Positions 33,904 to 45,417 of a DNA stretch of 64,000 nt are shown here, piece after piece. Source of the stretch: Adiantum capillus-veneris (taxonomy: Eukaryota > Streptophyta > Polypodiopsida > Polypodiales > Pteridaceae); assembly GCA_014529385.2 (NCBI GenBank), contig CM043966.1, positions 86,460,087 through 86,524,086 on the forward strand, read 5' to 3'. A program made the translations under genes and the position numbers. The notes under the pieces were generated by a model. The model saw nothing but the letters and a program-made list of their open reading frames with translations, was not told the origin of the DNA and ran no database searches. Every line of letters begins with the position of its first letter. Positions within the stretch are counted from its first letter, which is position 1.

Positions 33904-35275
33904 GACCACTCTATTTTGTGATGAAGAAGGCTATGACATTGTTCCCATCCAAATGGTGATGATTGAACTTTTGGATGAATAACACGTTTTCTCAGATCAT
34001 TATTATGGTACTACTGATGAGATAGAGGAGGAAACACTCACAATCGAGGAATCCGACTCTGAAAAAGAGCACGTGAGAGAAAAACTACTGCTGCAGGGAG
34101 GGGAAGGAAAGTTTTTTGAATATTCCAATTAGCATAAAAAACGCCAATAGAGACATTGTAAGAAATGAGAGAATAAATTGAGAAGAAATTAGAATGTGCA
34201 AAAAATAGGGGACAAAACTCAAGTTTTGTTGTGGTAGATGTTGAAGAATATATCAAGGAGAAGATCATTCGTAGATACCCATCTCAAAGAAGGGAAAAAA
34301 TATGAAGCAACAACCCAAAACAAACCAAATTGTTTTAAAAAAAAGATGAAATCAAAGAAAAAGAACCTTTAATGACAAAAATGGAGCGAAAAGCTAAGTA
34401 TAGAGAGTTAAAGAGAACCTTGAAGGAGGTATGGACCACTAAAATAGAGTTCAATAGCGACAAACCACGGGCTATCAATGTTCCAATTTACTTAAAAAAT
34501 ATACTATGTAGGATCGACGGATCATAGTGGAGCAACCAATGAGACAGCCTAAGGAACCTAAAACATCCGTCAAGGGCCCAGAGAACACCAAGAGGATTGA
34601 CCTAGTGGAATCTGGGGAAGAACCAAAACCAATTTATGTAGCTACATACTTGTCTCAAGAATAGGAAGAAATCCTCATCAAAACTCTAAAGGAGTAAAGG
34701 CATGTCTTTGCATGGTCGTACAAAGATCTTAAGGGAGTAGATTGTAACATTTGTCAGTACACTATTCCCATGAGAGATGACCTTTGCCAAAAAGATAAAG
34801 GAAGAGATAGAGAAACTCAAGGAAGCCGAATACATCTATGAAATCGAACACACTGATTGGGTGTCACCAATTGTGGTGGTACCAAAGAAAAATGGGAAAC
34901 TTAGAGTGTATGTGAATCTCAAGAAGGTGAATCTTGGGACCATACGAGATAATTATTCTCTTCCCATCACCGATCTTGTTGTAGACTTAGTAGTAGCTAG
35001 AAAAGAAGCTTACAGCTTTTGGATGGATTTTTGGTTACAATCAATTATCCATTGATCCAAAAGATCATTATAAAACGTTTTGCCATGGAATGGGGGATAT
35101 TTCCTTATCGAGTCATGCCTTTTGTGCTGACCAATGCACCAACAACATTCCAAAGGCTAATGAGCCATGCATTCAAAAAATATCCGAGAAATTTCTTGGA
35201 AATTTACATGGATGATCTTTGTGTGTATCATCAAAAAGAGAAGACCATTTTGAGCACCTGAAGTGTGTCTTTTAA
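33904..35275 (+). pseudogene. Element H: protease-RT spacer and reverse transcriptase
   Basis: After the D target the H frame resumes with LFCDEEGYDIVPIQMVMIE and acidic text. RT starts near 34780: KEEIEKLKEAEYIYEIEHTD, WVSPIVVVPKKNGKLRVYV and LKKVNLGTIRDNYSLP. A frameshift near 35040 moves to EWGIFPYRVMPFVLTNAPTT, FQRLMSHAF and the catalytic YMDDLCVY (near 35205). Wording is closer to the Tat/Athila side of gypsy than to F, but I cannot fix the lineage. Confidence 0.8.
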
Positions 35276-35976
35276 AAATTCCGTCTATATAGGATCTGTT
35301 TAAATCCTAAAACATGGGTATTCATGGTTAACAGGGCAAGATTCTCAAACATATGGCCCTAAAAAATAGCATTTCAATCGATATGGAAAACGTGGAAATA
35401 ATTGCTGAGATACCTAGATCGAAGAAATGTTAAGGAAGTTCACGCATTCGTTGGACTTTGTGGATAATATTGTAGATTTATCTACATGCATGACATCATT
35501 TCCAAACCCAATTATAGCCTTTTCACTCACTTTGAATGGACCAAATAATGTGAAAAGTCATTTTAGAATCTTAAACAAGCTTTGTTTTCTGCACCAATAT
35601 TGAAGATGCCAGACCATAATAAAATTTTCCATGTGCATGTGGATGCTTCAAACTTTGCGATTGGTAGTATATTAGCATAGGCAAGAGATAAGACAATGGA
35701 TTTTCCTATCTTATAGGCTAGTAGGCATTAAACACAGTGAAAAAGAATTACTCCACAATTGAAAGAGAAGGATTGGTGATGGTCTAGATGGTTAAGAAAT
35801 TCAGGCATAACCTATTAGCTAATAAGTTTGTATTCTTTGTGGACCACCAAGCCCTACTTTATCTGGTCAACAATCCACGCAATATTGGTAGAATTGTGAG
35901 ACGGTTTATCATCCTAATGGAGTTTGATTTTATGGTAGTAGTCAAGAAGGGTTCCAATAAGCAGATCACCTTTTGA
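35276..35976 (+). pseudogene. Element H: RT connection and RNase H
   Basis: Decayed frames show RSKKC-like text, FVGLCG and later ALFSAPILKMPDHNKIF and HVHVDASNFAIGSILA, the start of gypsy RNase H. The frame 35788-35976 reads NKFVFFVDHQALLYLVNNP and FDFMVVVKKGSNKQITF, where RNase H normally ends. Confidence 0.72.
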
Positions 35977-37555
35977 GGATCACTTTAGGAGAACCTCCCA
36001 AAAGAGTTGACGTTGATTTTCCAGATGATTATCCGTTGTCTATTGAAATGATTCTGAGATGGTTAGAAGATCTTGTCTCTCTGATGACCATAGGTCAAGT
36101 AGATTCACAAGTCCCACTTCCAGTTATACCACAGTCGATCAAGAAATTGGCTTTGTATTAGTTGTTGGTTGGAAGGGTGTTTCAAAAAACAAGGATGGAT
36201 TCTACTTTGGTGCATAACCCCCAAAGAACAAGCTAACTACTTAGATCAAGCTCATATAACTGTAGTGGGAATCCATTTTGCAAAAGGCCAGACTTTGCAA
36301 TGACTAACATGGTTAGGGATTTACTTGCCTACTATGAAAAGAGATGTTCATGCCTATGTGAGTAGCTATTCTCAATGCAAGGAAAGAACAACCATTCCAC
36401 ACACAACTTTGTTCCAGATATTCGTTACACCTAAGTGGAGTTGATATCTGGTGGATTACTTGACGAATAGAAAACTTTTAGAGGACATGAGAAAACGATG
36501 ACATAGAGAAATCGAAACTAAAGCAACCAATTATGCCATGATCGGCCGGTAGCTCTATGGACAAGGAAAGGACCAATAGCTTTGACTGTGTGCGAATGAA
36601 GATGAATACCTTTCTATTTTGGAACAAGCACATGCAGGGCTAGTGGGGGGCCATTTCTCTCATGAAACCACGACTAGAGCAATAAGTTGATGGTTAGTAT
36701 ATGGTGGAAACATCTATTTGCCGATGCAAAAGAATTTGTTAGACGATGTGACTCATGTTAGAGAGCAAAAATACCTACCAAAATGGACACCATGCCGTTG
36801 CGACCATTGATGGGAGCAAGTGCATTTTCTAAGTGGGATATACAACCACCTGCTTACAAAACTCATGTGCAATACATTATTGTGGCCGCAAGAGCCACTA
36901 GGAAGAACAATGCACAAAAAAAATATGGATTCTTGTATGAATGTATATTCACGTGATACATAGTTCCTACTGAGCTTGTGAGTGGTACATAGACACACTT
37001 TATCAACGAGGTGATAGAGAATTTGCCTAACAAGTTTATGGTCATCCATAACAAATCCACATCCTCATGCAAATGGCCAGGCAAAACATACAAATAAAAT
37101 CCTAAGTTCAGTGCTTACAAAGACTGTAAGCTCTGGTAGAACAGACTGGGAGATGAATCTCCACTCAACTTTATGGGCTTGCAAGATTTCATTCAAAACA
37201 ACTCTAAATACCACTCCATTCAATTTGGTCCATGGAATTGATGCTACATTTCCAATGGAGTTTTTAATGCCAATTAGAGTGGAAAGTCATGAACTGTTAG
37301 AACGACTTGAAAATCTTGAACAATTAGACGAAAAAAGGAAACAAATGGTTATTAACAAAAACGATTTAAGCAAGGAGATCTATTATTAGTCTAATCATTG
37401 AAGCAACACCTTACTAAATTCAAGAAAAAAAGGCATGGTCCTTTTGTAATTGAGAGTGTTTCACCAAGTGGGGTGGTTAAACTTGCCACCTTAGATGGCG
37501 AAATAAAATTGGATCAGTGGATGTTGATTGAGAAAATACCATATACCATTGACTA
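35977..37555 (+). pseudogene. Element H: integrase
   Basis: Near 36625 HAGLVGGHFSHETTTRAI matches the gypsy integrase zinc region, and DDVTHVREQ near 36740 is a shifted CDxCxR. The central core is decayed. The frame 37111-37389 reads NLHSTLWACKISFKTTLNTT, TPFNLVHGIDATFPMEFLMP and the following helix. Integrase ends at about 37540 with SVSPSGVVKLATLDGEIKL. Confidence 0.72.
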
Positions 37556-38090
37556 ATGATCTCTTACAAAGAATGCATGGAGCTAAGGAACACAAATTCA
37601 AAAGACAAGCTATTAAAGAATCTTAGGAGCCACAATGCGACCAATCCGTGTTTTCCTAGCCAATATGCTTCAAATTTGATCCCTACATTTTCCTCAGTCT
37701 TTAGCAAATTGCACGGATTGGACATGAAAATAACAATAACATTGAAAAATGGATTCAGAGTTAAAGCACTTGCAGACACATGTGCAAGAATAAATGCAGT
37801 AAGTCATTCAACCTACAAGAAGACGACTACCCAATCGTTGGAATATTGCAAAGCTAAAGTCAAAGACTGCCATAAATAGCTCACTCGAACATTGGGATTG
37901 ATCAATCTGGATATCTTCGTGCATGGATTTATGTGCCCCCTTACATTTATATGCATCCTTGATGAGCATATGAATGAAGATATAGTGCTAGGAGTTCCAT
38001 GGATGCGGACGTACAACGCTGTCTAGGATTGGGATGACAAAGTTCTTGAGTTAACACTCAAGGGTGGACATTTGCAAGTACCATTTTCTT
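37556..38090 (+). pseudogene. Element H: second retropepsin-like domain, downstream of integrase
   Basis: The frame 37556-37879 ends with KITITLKNGFRVKALADTCA and INAVSHSTYKKTT. This fits the N-terminal half of a retropepsin, with DTCA in place of DTGA. After one stop the same reading continues as INLDIFVHGFMCPLTFICIL, DEHMNEDIVLGVPWMRTYNA and DWDDKVLEL, matching the second half with its ILGxPWL motif. The usual protease of this element is upstream at about 28590, so this is an extra, non-standard position. Whether it is an element gene or a captured fragment is open. Confidence 0.55.
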
Positions 38091-39345
38091 ATAGAAAAGA
38101 GGAGTGGAAAGCCGCTTTGTGGGCTTCTAAGTTGACGAATGGCAAAATCAGCTCAACACTAGTGTCGTTCAATCAACATAAAATCCATCCTCATAACACA
38201 AGCATGCAAGGAACCAAGAAATTTTGGGTAACAAAAGCTCATCTGAAAAACGTGAATTGCTTAAGATGCTAAAGGCCAACCCCATGGTCCTCACACTACA
38301 AGGGTGTAACCTGGCCTATCAAGCAATGGAAACATGGAACAAGGATTTGGGAACTGAGCTCAAATTGGAGCAAATGCGAAAAGGGAGTTATCGCTCTCCT
38401 TCATGACTAAGGAGGAAGCTCATAAAAAACCGATAGTAGAATTGCAAGCTCCCCTAGTAGTGGCTCAAGAGCAAATAAAGGGCAAGCAAAAACTCTTGGA
38501 AGAAGATTTTCTCGAATCAATTCCACCAGAGACAGAGGCACTTTAGTTCCTACAATATGAAGAAGAAACTGATACTACCGTCATACCTCCAGAGTCAATA
38601 ACAATAGAGCTAGAGGTGGAGCAAGGCCCCATAGATCGCTTCACAGATGAAGCGACCCGGCTTGAAGGAATATTGGCTAAAGAAGCATGCAAGGTATTTG
38701 ATCGTGTACACTCAAACTGAACTAGAGATTTGCAAGGATCCAACATTCTGCCCAATGCCTAGAGTCTAAAGTTGGGGTAGCCACCAAATTATCCTCAAAA
38801 AACATCCTACATGGTTCAACTACACCAAATTGAGTGTACTAAAGGGCAAGGCAAATGAAGACTACATGCTCAAGACACTCTAAAAGGCTATAGATATCTT
38901 CAAGCCTGTATCATGTTCATGAAGATAGAAAAGATGATCCTCAAGTGCATCCAGACTTTCCACCAAGTAGAGAAGATAGATGCCCCATTGATGGCATGTC
39001 TAGAAGGCAATCAAGGGCTTTGCTCCAACTTTTCAGATCAACTTCAAGTCATCTATGGAATGTATGCCACGGTAATTTTCTTGCCCTCATAGTATATATG
39101 GACATTTGAAGAAGCATTCTACACAAGGTTCTCACTTTTTAATCAAGAATCTCTGGCCCCATGGTAGAAAATATCTGTGCCAGATTTGTGGGATACACCA
39201 CCATGGAACTCAACACTCCAATAGACTTAAAGTTTTTGGTCAAAGAAAATAAAAAGCTCTTGATAAAGTATCTTGAAGCTCTTGAAGCCTTGAAGAAGCA
39301 ACAAATAGCATGGAAGCTAGAGCAATACCCGATCCCATGAAGCTG
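38091..39345 (+). pseudogene. Element H: unrecognised coding-like remnant after the retropepsin-like domain
   Basis: Charged, Glu/Lys-rich open stretches continue: MLKANPMVLTLQGCNLAYQA at 38260, PIVELQAPLVVAQEQIKGK near 38430, IPPESITIELEVEQGPIDR near 38580. Then more broken frames run to about 39340. No family is recognised. Together with 37556-38090 it would be an extra gene of roughly 500-600 codons in the position of an additional ORF. Confidence 0.35.
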
Positions 39346-39368
39346 TGTCGCGGATGACTCACACGCGG

Positions 39369-39395
39369 TGGGGGGGTGGTGGGGGGGGGGGGGGG
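39369..39395 (+). repeat. Poly-G run
   Basis: Two G runs of 8 and 15 with GT between lie just past the coding-like remnant. Confidence 0.8.
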
Positions 39396-39857
39396 CTCAT
39401 AATAACTAATATCTAATTATCCTAAATGATTTTCTCATGTTAAACTGATCATTTAATATGGGAAAGTACTAGGGGAGAAAAAGCTAGAATATTGGTTAAT
39501 CTGGCAGACCGGTCACAGTAGGGATCCAAAGGAGGGAAAATAGGGATCCAAAGGGGGGGATATCTGCAAAAGAGCAATTTGAAAACAATGGGCTTCAAAG
39601 ACCTTAAGGTTCAGCCCATTTAGACTTCCAAAATGCTAAGGTTCAAAATTCAAAGGTTGTGTCCAATGGTCCAACCCTAGGTAAAATTGGATGCTTGTGG
39701 GAAGACTCAAAAGTCTTCCCACATCCCTATCTTGATGAGGGTGAGCCCTTTTAGTAGGGAATGAGAGAGAAACACACACACACACACACACACACTCACA
39801 CACACACTCTTGCAAGCCCTTTACACAAAGGGAATAGGGGACACATGTCAACTCCCT

Positions 39858-40068
39858 AGCCCAGTTGCCCCCAAGGTGTTTTCAAATCGTATTGGATGGC
39901 CATAGAGGTGGACCAATGAGAATTAGGCTAGAGTACTTTCAGTTTAATTCATTTAAAACACTTGATAAATGAACCAATAGAAATTAAGCTCTCTAGAAGA
40001 CTATTCTCATTGGTCCACCTCTATGGCCATCCAATACGATTTGAAAACACCTTGGGGGCAACTGGGCT
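39858..40068. repeat. 66-bp perfect inverted repeat
   Basis: Bases 39858-39923 are the exact reverse complement of 40003-40068, with a 79-base spacer. The arm starts AGCCCAGTTGCCCCCAAGG and ends GGACCAATGAGAAT. Confidence 0.93.
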
Positions 40069-40145
40069 GGAGTACTTTCAGTTTAATTCATTTAAAACAC
40101 TTGATAAATGAACCAATAGAAATTAACCTCTCTAGAAGACTATTG
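39929..40145 (+). repeat. Direct duplication of the inverted-repeat spacer
   Basis: The spacer sequence from about 39930 (GAGTACTTTCAGTTTAATTC through CTCTCTAGAAGACTATT) is repeated almost exactly from about 40071 to 40145, immediately after the right arm. Confidence 0.9.
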
Positions 40146-40424
40146 GACAGTCTCCCAAGGGGTCCAATGAGCTTTCAGCAGCCCAATGGCTTGCTTGATT
40201 CCTATTGGCCAGAAGACTAAGGGGTCCAATGAGAGATTAATTTTTTTATGTAATTACCTAAAGCTATCACAAAAGGGGAAAGGGGAACACATGTCAGAAG
40301 GCTAGCCATTATGCTTCTAATTTCTTATTGGCTAAGCATCACATGAGCCAACGGGGTGCCAGCATGAGTAAAATGCATGAGGGGTCGACCAAGAGAGAGA
40401 GGGGGCTGATTTTGGAAGGCATTA

Positions 40425-40456
<32 letters not shown>

Positions 40457-41174
40457 AGTCTCATGTGTGAAGCAAAGAAGACTCTCTCTCCTTCTCAAGC
40501 TTTAATGGAAAGCTCATCATCTACTCCAAGCTTGTGAGAAGGGAGGCCTACACCAACAACTCTTGTCTTTGTGATGCAAATCCAACCAAGAGCCAAGCTT
40601 CAATGCATGCTCATCTCCTCTATCGTGCTAATTACTAAGCTATGCTAAGATTTTATGAGTGATTATGAGGAGATACACTTCTTTCTCATAAGAATACTCC
40701 TTCTTCCTCTCAATCTACTCTCATACCCCGCTCACTCTCACCATCTTCGAAGGTGTATGAGGTCTTGGGTCTGAGACCGGGAGGGAATTGATGTTGTGTT
40801 TTACAATTGTGTGCATGGCGCTTGAAGCTTCCATCTTCATTGCACCGGAAAGTTATTGAAGGAACACAAAGTATTGTATTGTAAAATGTGCTCCTTTGAT
40901 GGGGGAAACCTATAATACAAAGCCTTTTGGAGGGAGGACCGCCGGCTCCATGTAAATCCGGTCCTCAACTGTTGTCAATAGCTTAATTTCTCTCTCTTTT
41001 TGAAGTATTGTTCATGCCTATCTAACTAGGTGTTATGCTTTTTGTTGCTCTCTCCATCCAAGCACTCTTGCTATGCTCATTAGGAATCTAATCTAATGAA
41101 ATGCTCACTATGTTTATGCTATTTTCCGCTACATACAAGTTACTAGGCCACTAAATGTTATAGGGGGAGTGGGA
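40146..41174 (+). other. Element H: non-coding 3' region and polypurine tract
   Basis: No supported ORF is present. The last bases (about 41162-41174, AGGGGGAGTGGGA) form the polypurine tract beside the 3' LTR. Confidence 0.6.
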
Positions 41175-41996
41175 TGTTAGCCCTATTGCTAGCATCAGAG
41201 TCTATATACAACCAAGATGTAATTTTTTAGATATTTGAGAAATCTAGACGTCTCTAGTCTTAAGCCTTTGTAATTGATTTTTTAATTTAAACTATAAACA
41301 ATTATGTGATTATGAGCCTGACAAAGTGGGGCTAAATGCTTCTAGATTGTATAAGTGAAATCCCAAGCTGTAACAGAGTTAGATATCATTTCCATTTTTG
41401 AAAAACCTTTGGCTAAGGTATAAAAGATAATTTTTGTGAAACCTAAAGGAGTTCTTTTGGTAATAAGCATTACGACATTTTTGCAAAGCACTATGTACTC
41501 TCTTGTTTTCTTCTCAAGCTCATAAGTCCCTCATGAAGTGTCCATTTCAAGTGTCGTCTACTTTATTAAGCTCATAGATGAGAGCTCTTCACAACATTGT
41601 GTTTCTCTCATGGTAAAACTTTGTTTTTGTTGAAGCTAACATCCTCCTTATTCTGCTCATAACTAGGATTTACATAACAAAACTGCATTTTATGTATTGG
41701 AGGGGTGTGGGGAATCATTGCTAAGCTCTAGGAAGCATTTGGGGTTGAAAACGGTTAGGTCAAATCTGCCCTGTAGATAATAAGCATGATTTTGATAAGT
41801 GGTCAAAAGGGGGATTTGAGGGCATGGGCATGTGTCTTTAGATGTTTCCTATCCATCCTATAATTTTTGTCTCATTTGGAATTCATTTTTTTAGTGAATC
41901 GATGAGATCTTCTTATGCTGTCATGGTTAGCATTTGCTGCATGACATGCAGTTGAGCATTGAAGATAGCGAGGTTGGCATTCGGGGAGCCCCCGTA
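41175..41996 (+). repeat. 3' LTR of element H
   Basis: The 822-bp partner of 24734-25671, ending CCCCCGTA next to the GTGAG duplication. It carries TATAAAAG at 41419-41426. Confidence 0.88.
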
Positions 41997-42001
41997 GTGA
42001 G

Positions 42002-42840
42002 TGATCGTGATCCCAAGTTTTAACGATTGGATACACAACTCAATATCAGTGCTGTAGATAATCTTGAAACAAATAGTTTAGATGAAAAATGTTAATCAAG
42101 TGATAGACGAAGTGCTAAGAGCATACGGAAGCAAAAAGCAATTAGATTAGGAAGATATTCTAGAGTTTAGTGCCAAGCATGTGACGAGTGGTTTTAGTCC
42201 TTTTATGCTTAAGTATGGTTTTCAACCTAGATCATCGGTTACAATGGGGTTGGCAAGTTAGAAACTTGAGCGGGTTAAGAATTTTCTCCAAGACCACATG
42301 GATATGCTAAAACTTGCTTAAATCAAAATACTCGATAAGCATAGGATAGATACAAAAAGTATGCTAATTAGAAATGTCGGCAACCTTCATGGAAGGGAAA
42401 GAGGTATTTTTACGTGTGCTAGAGTATTCAAGAAGTCTGAAGATTGGACCAACATCTAAATTATCTCCGAGATATTGTGGGCCTTTTAAAAATGCAAGCG
42501 AGTTGGAGATATGGCTTACAAACTCTTGTTACCTGGAAACTCTCGTATTCATCCGTTATTTCATGTAAGTCATTAAGGTAAACGCTTGCATAGAGATGAC
42601 AATGTCATTAACCATAATATTTTGGTTGATTTTATTGAACCTCCAACCCAACTGCATGAATTGAAGTGCATTCTCAACTATCATAATCTATGTATGCATC
42701 ATCATGTGCATCAACAAGCATTAGTAGAGTGGAAAGATAGAACTGAGCAAGGTGCCACTTGGGAAAACATTAGTGTTCTTAAGAAGAAATTTTCCATTTT
42801 TGTTTTTGAGGAAAAAAATGCTTCTCCAAGGGGGAATTAA
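42002..42840 (+). pseudogene. Element F: C-terminal integrase and chromodomain-like tail
   Basis: Directly after the target duplication the integrase reads SDRDPKF, completing the VDNLYRLYGLPNNSV seen before element H. Later, FYA-VWFSTQ and KLERVKNFLQDHMDMLKLA (shifted) match the core-to-tail region. LPGNSRIHPLFHVSH near 42530 matches the tail. The frame 42586-42840 ends QQALVEWKDRTEQGATWEN, matching the chromodomain W-KD-x-x-E-x-TWE pattern of chromoviruses. Confidence 0.78.
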
Positions 42841-43290
42841 TGCTAGGCCAAGGGCCAGAGGCCAGCTTGAACCAAGCTCAAAAGTTGCCTATATTAGGGC
42901 AAGAGGTTGGGAGGAGAGAGAGAGGTTCCACACACCCTAGTCTCAATTTCATGTCCTAGACTTGTTAGGTTTTTACCTAGGATCAGCCAAGGTCTTTTGA
43001 GGAGACTTTTTACTTGATTAGAACATCTCCTTTGTTGCCTTTTCTAACCTCCATAGAAAACATTTCCTTACCTTTTAGAGGGTCTCTAATCATTGGGGGT
43101 TCTTTTAACAATGAGGTAGAAGGGATTAATACTTAACGAGTTAGTGCTTTCTAATCCTCTCAATATTCATCCCTTCTACCTTACTTTCTGGGTGCATTTT
43201 CCTAGGCTTGTTATTTGTTTTCCTAGAATCACCCATGCAAAGTCTTTTCTAGGCCCATTTTCCAATCCAACTGATTCACCTATGTAGCAA
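42841..43290 (+). repeat. Possible remains of the element F 3' LTR
   Basis: After a purine-rich AAGGGGGAATTAA comes TGCTAGGCCAAGGG, a plausible LTR start right after the chromodomain stop. The 5' LTR is missing from the window, so the call has no partner. The following 450 bp hold no ORF and end at the truncated copia element C. Confidence 0.4.
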
Positions 43291-43296
43291 GTTCTA

Positions 43297-44676
43297 AGGC
43301 TATTGAATGATTCAACCCATACAAAGATTTCTTACGTTTGCACACTTTATCTTCTTGCCCTTTAATGACAAAATCACAAGGTTGCAGTACATAAACTTCC
43401 TCAAATATGTCACCATTCAAGAAAGCAGTAAAAATATTTGATTGATGTACATCCCATCCAAAATGAGCTGCCAATACACATAGAAAATGCATAGTATTCA
43501 TACGACAAGTGGGAGAAAAATTCTCTTCATAATCTATACCTTTCTGCTGTGCAAAATCTTTTGCAACAAGTCACAAGCCTTGTAGCGATCTCACCATCTG
43601 GCTTACGTTTCAACTTGTAAACCCACTTTGTACCAATGGTCCTTTTGCCATGAGGAAAATCACATAAAGTACATGCGTCACTTTCTATAAGTGCACTCAT
43701 ATTTTGATTGCATGGTAGCCATCCAATGTTTTGAATTTTGTGCTTCATCAAAAGATAGAGGTTCCTCAACATCACATAGACTGGAAAAAACCAAAGCATA
43801 ACAATCTAATGCATAAGATGCATTGCAAGAACCTGAACGAGTATGACTAGACAAAGGTGCATCCAATTTACTATCACACAAAGTATGCACAAACCATTTT
43901 GGCATACCTCTAGCCTGCTCATTCTCAGTCCTTTACACATCAAGTACATCATGTGTATCTGCATTAGTAATAGGGTGATCCGTATCATGTTCTAAAACCC
44001 CCCATAGGATGTACATTTGCCTCATTCGAATTTACATTCAAATTTCCACCTTTGAAAAGAGGCAACAAACTGTCATAAATGTCCTATGAGCTTACAGTAT
44101 TGTCTCTAGTACATGATAACAAGGGCTGAATAGAATCTTCCACAAACACAACATCTCGTGAAACCAAGATACACTTTGGTTGCAGATGGTACAACATGTA
44201 ACCTTTGCTTTCAGTACTGTAACCAACAAAAATGCATTTGACAACTTTATCATCCATTTTTTTGTGCTGCATTTGTGGCACCAAAGAATAAGGAAAACAA
44301 CTAAAAACGTGCATGTGATCAATAGATGACTTTCTATTATGCCATGCTTCATATGGAGTCATAGACTAGAAAGATTTAGGAGGGCACCTGCTAAGTATAT
44401 AATTGGCACACATGATAGCCTCAAGCCAAAATGAATGCAGGAAAGCTTGACTTTTGACCATACAACGTGCCATTTTTGTAAGTGAGTTATTTTTCCTCTC
44501 AACAACACCATTTTGTTGAGGTGTATACGGCACTATACATTGGCGTTTTATCCCATGACTAGCTAGAAATGCATTAAATTCATGAGACATATACTCCCCC
44601 CCTCGATCGGCACAGAGGGTGCCCATAGTACATTTAGAGAAATTTTCAGCCATAGCCAAAAATTGCTTGAAGCACA
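43297..44676 (-). pseudogene. Element C: integrase end and RT
   Basis: The minus strand reads LCADRGGEYMSHEFNAFLAS and PQQNGVVERKNNSLTKMARC (44746-44366), then HVFSCFPYSLVPQ and CIFVGYSTESKGY. RT fragments KRTIGTKWVYKLKRKPDGEI and NIFTAFLNGDIFEEVYVLQP follow and stop at KKSLYGLNHS near 43300. The YVDD palm and RNase H are missing. Stops and shifts are many. Confidence 0.85.
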
Positions 44677-44681
44677 AAAAC

Positions 44682-44873
44682 TGTTGGGGTATAAAGCCCA
44701 ATGTGGTCGCCCAGGTAAGTGGGCAGACCGCTAGGTATGTACACATATTCTTTTGTAAAAACCTAACAAGAACTCACTATGCTCTACACATTACAGTAGA
44801 GTGAGTTCACCATATTGTCGTGCTCTTCTTCTCGCACTCTCTCTCGCGTCGCACTTCCGCTCGTACTCCTTCA
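44682..44873 (+). repeat. 5' LTR of element B
   Basis: TGTTGGGGTATAAAGCCC to TACTCCTTCA. TATAAA begins 9 bases in, leaving almost no upstream region, so either promoter elements lie downstream or another TATA is used. Confidence 0.95.
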
Positions 44874-44875
44874 AC

Positions 44876-44887
44876 TGGTATCAGAGC
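44876..44887 (+). other. Primer binding site of element B
   Basis: TGGTATCAGAGC, two bases after the LTR; complementary to initiator tRNA-Met. Confidence 0.95.
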
Positions 44888-45388
44888 TCAGATCGAGGCT
44901 CGGGGCAGCATTTGCAGGTAGCCAGAGTCACCTGCTCATATTGGAGTGAGATTCGACAGGCGAAGACATGGCCCCAATTCCTGTGGGAAAGCCCGAAGGA
45001 CTTGGTGTTCTCAGAATTTCATTATGAGGTCATCTCGGCCACCGTTCGGCTTCGACAAAGATCTGCGCAGGCCATTTTCGACTACGTGGTCTTGGCGGGT
45101 GCAGATCCACCGACTCTGCAAATTTGGGGTTTCGGCCTACGACTGCAAGTGCTGAGGATATCTACACTTCCAGAGTGCTGATTTGTGGCTATCTACACAA
45201 CGAAGGACGGCTTACAGTTCTTGGAGGCGTGTCACACACGACACAGGCGCATCTACCCAGATTGTAGGCGACATCCACTAGTTCATCACGTAGCTTGTGT
45301 TTGCTGCTTGATATTCCAGATTTCATCCTGACATTGCAGGTACTTCCACATGGGATGTATTGTCAGAGTTGATGTATGTCTGTTGAGG

Positions 45389-45417
45389 GTTTGCTGGCTG
45401 TGAGTCACGCAGCAAAC
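45389..45417 (+). promoter_or_regulatory. Leader hairpin of element B
   Basis: GTTTGCTG (45389-45396), loop GCTGTGAGTCACG (45397-45409), CAGCAAAC (45410-45417). The loop contains GTGA...TCAC, which could pair with a second copy. It sits between primer site and gag, where packaging and dimer signals usually lie. The rest of the 1.09-kb leader has no credible ORF. Confidence 0.6.

Larger units (their letters stand above)
39774..40450. repeat. Two (CA)n microsatellites in the 3' part of element H
   Basis: CA tracts lie at about 39774-39808 and 40427-40457, one either side of the inverted repeat at 39858-40068. Confidence 0.8.

Noticed and set aside
42841-43290. Firm call of the element F 3' LTR
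   Set aside because: No partner LTR is in the window, so only a tentative entry is given.
44801-45181. 126-codon frame across the LTR and leader of element B
   Set aside because: It starts inside the LTR, crosses the primer site and has no similarity to element proteins. A similar frame in A is explained by shared leader sequence.
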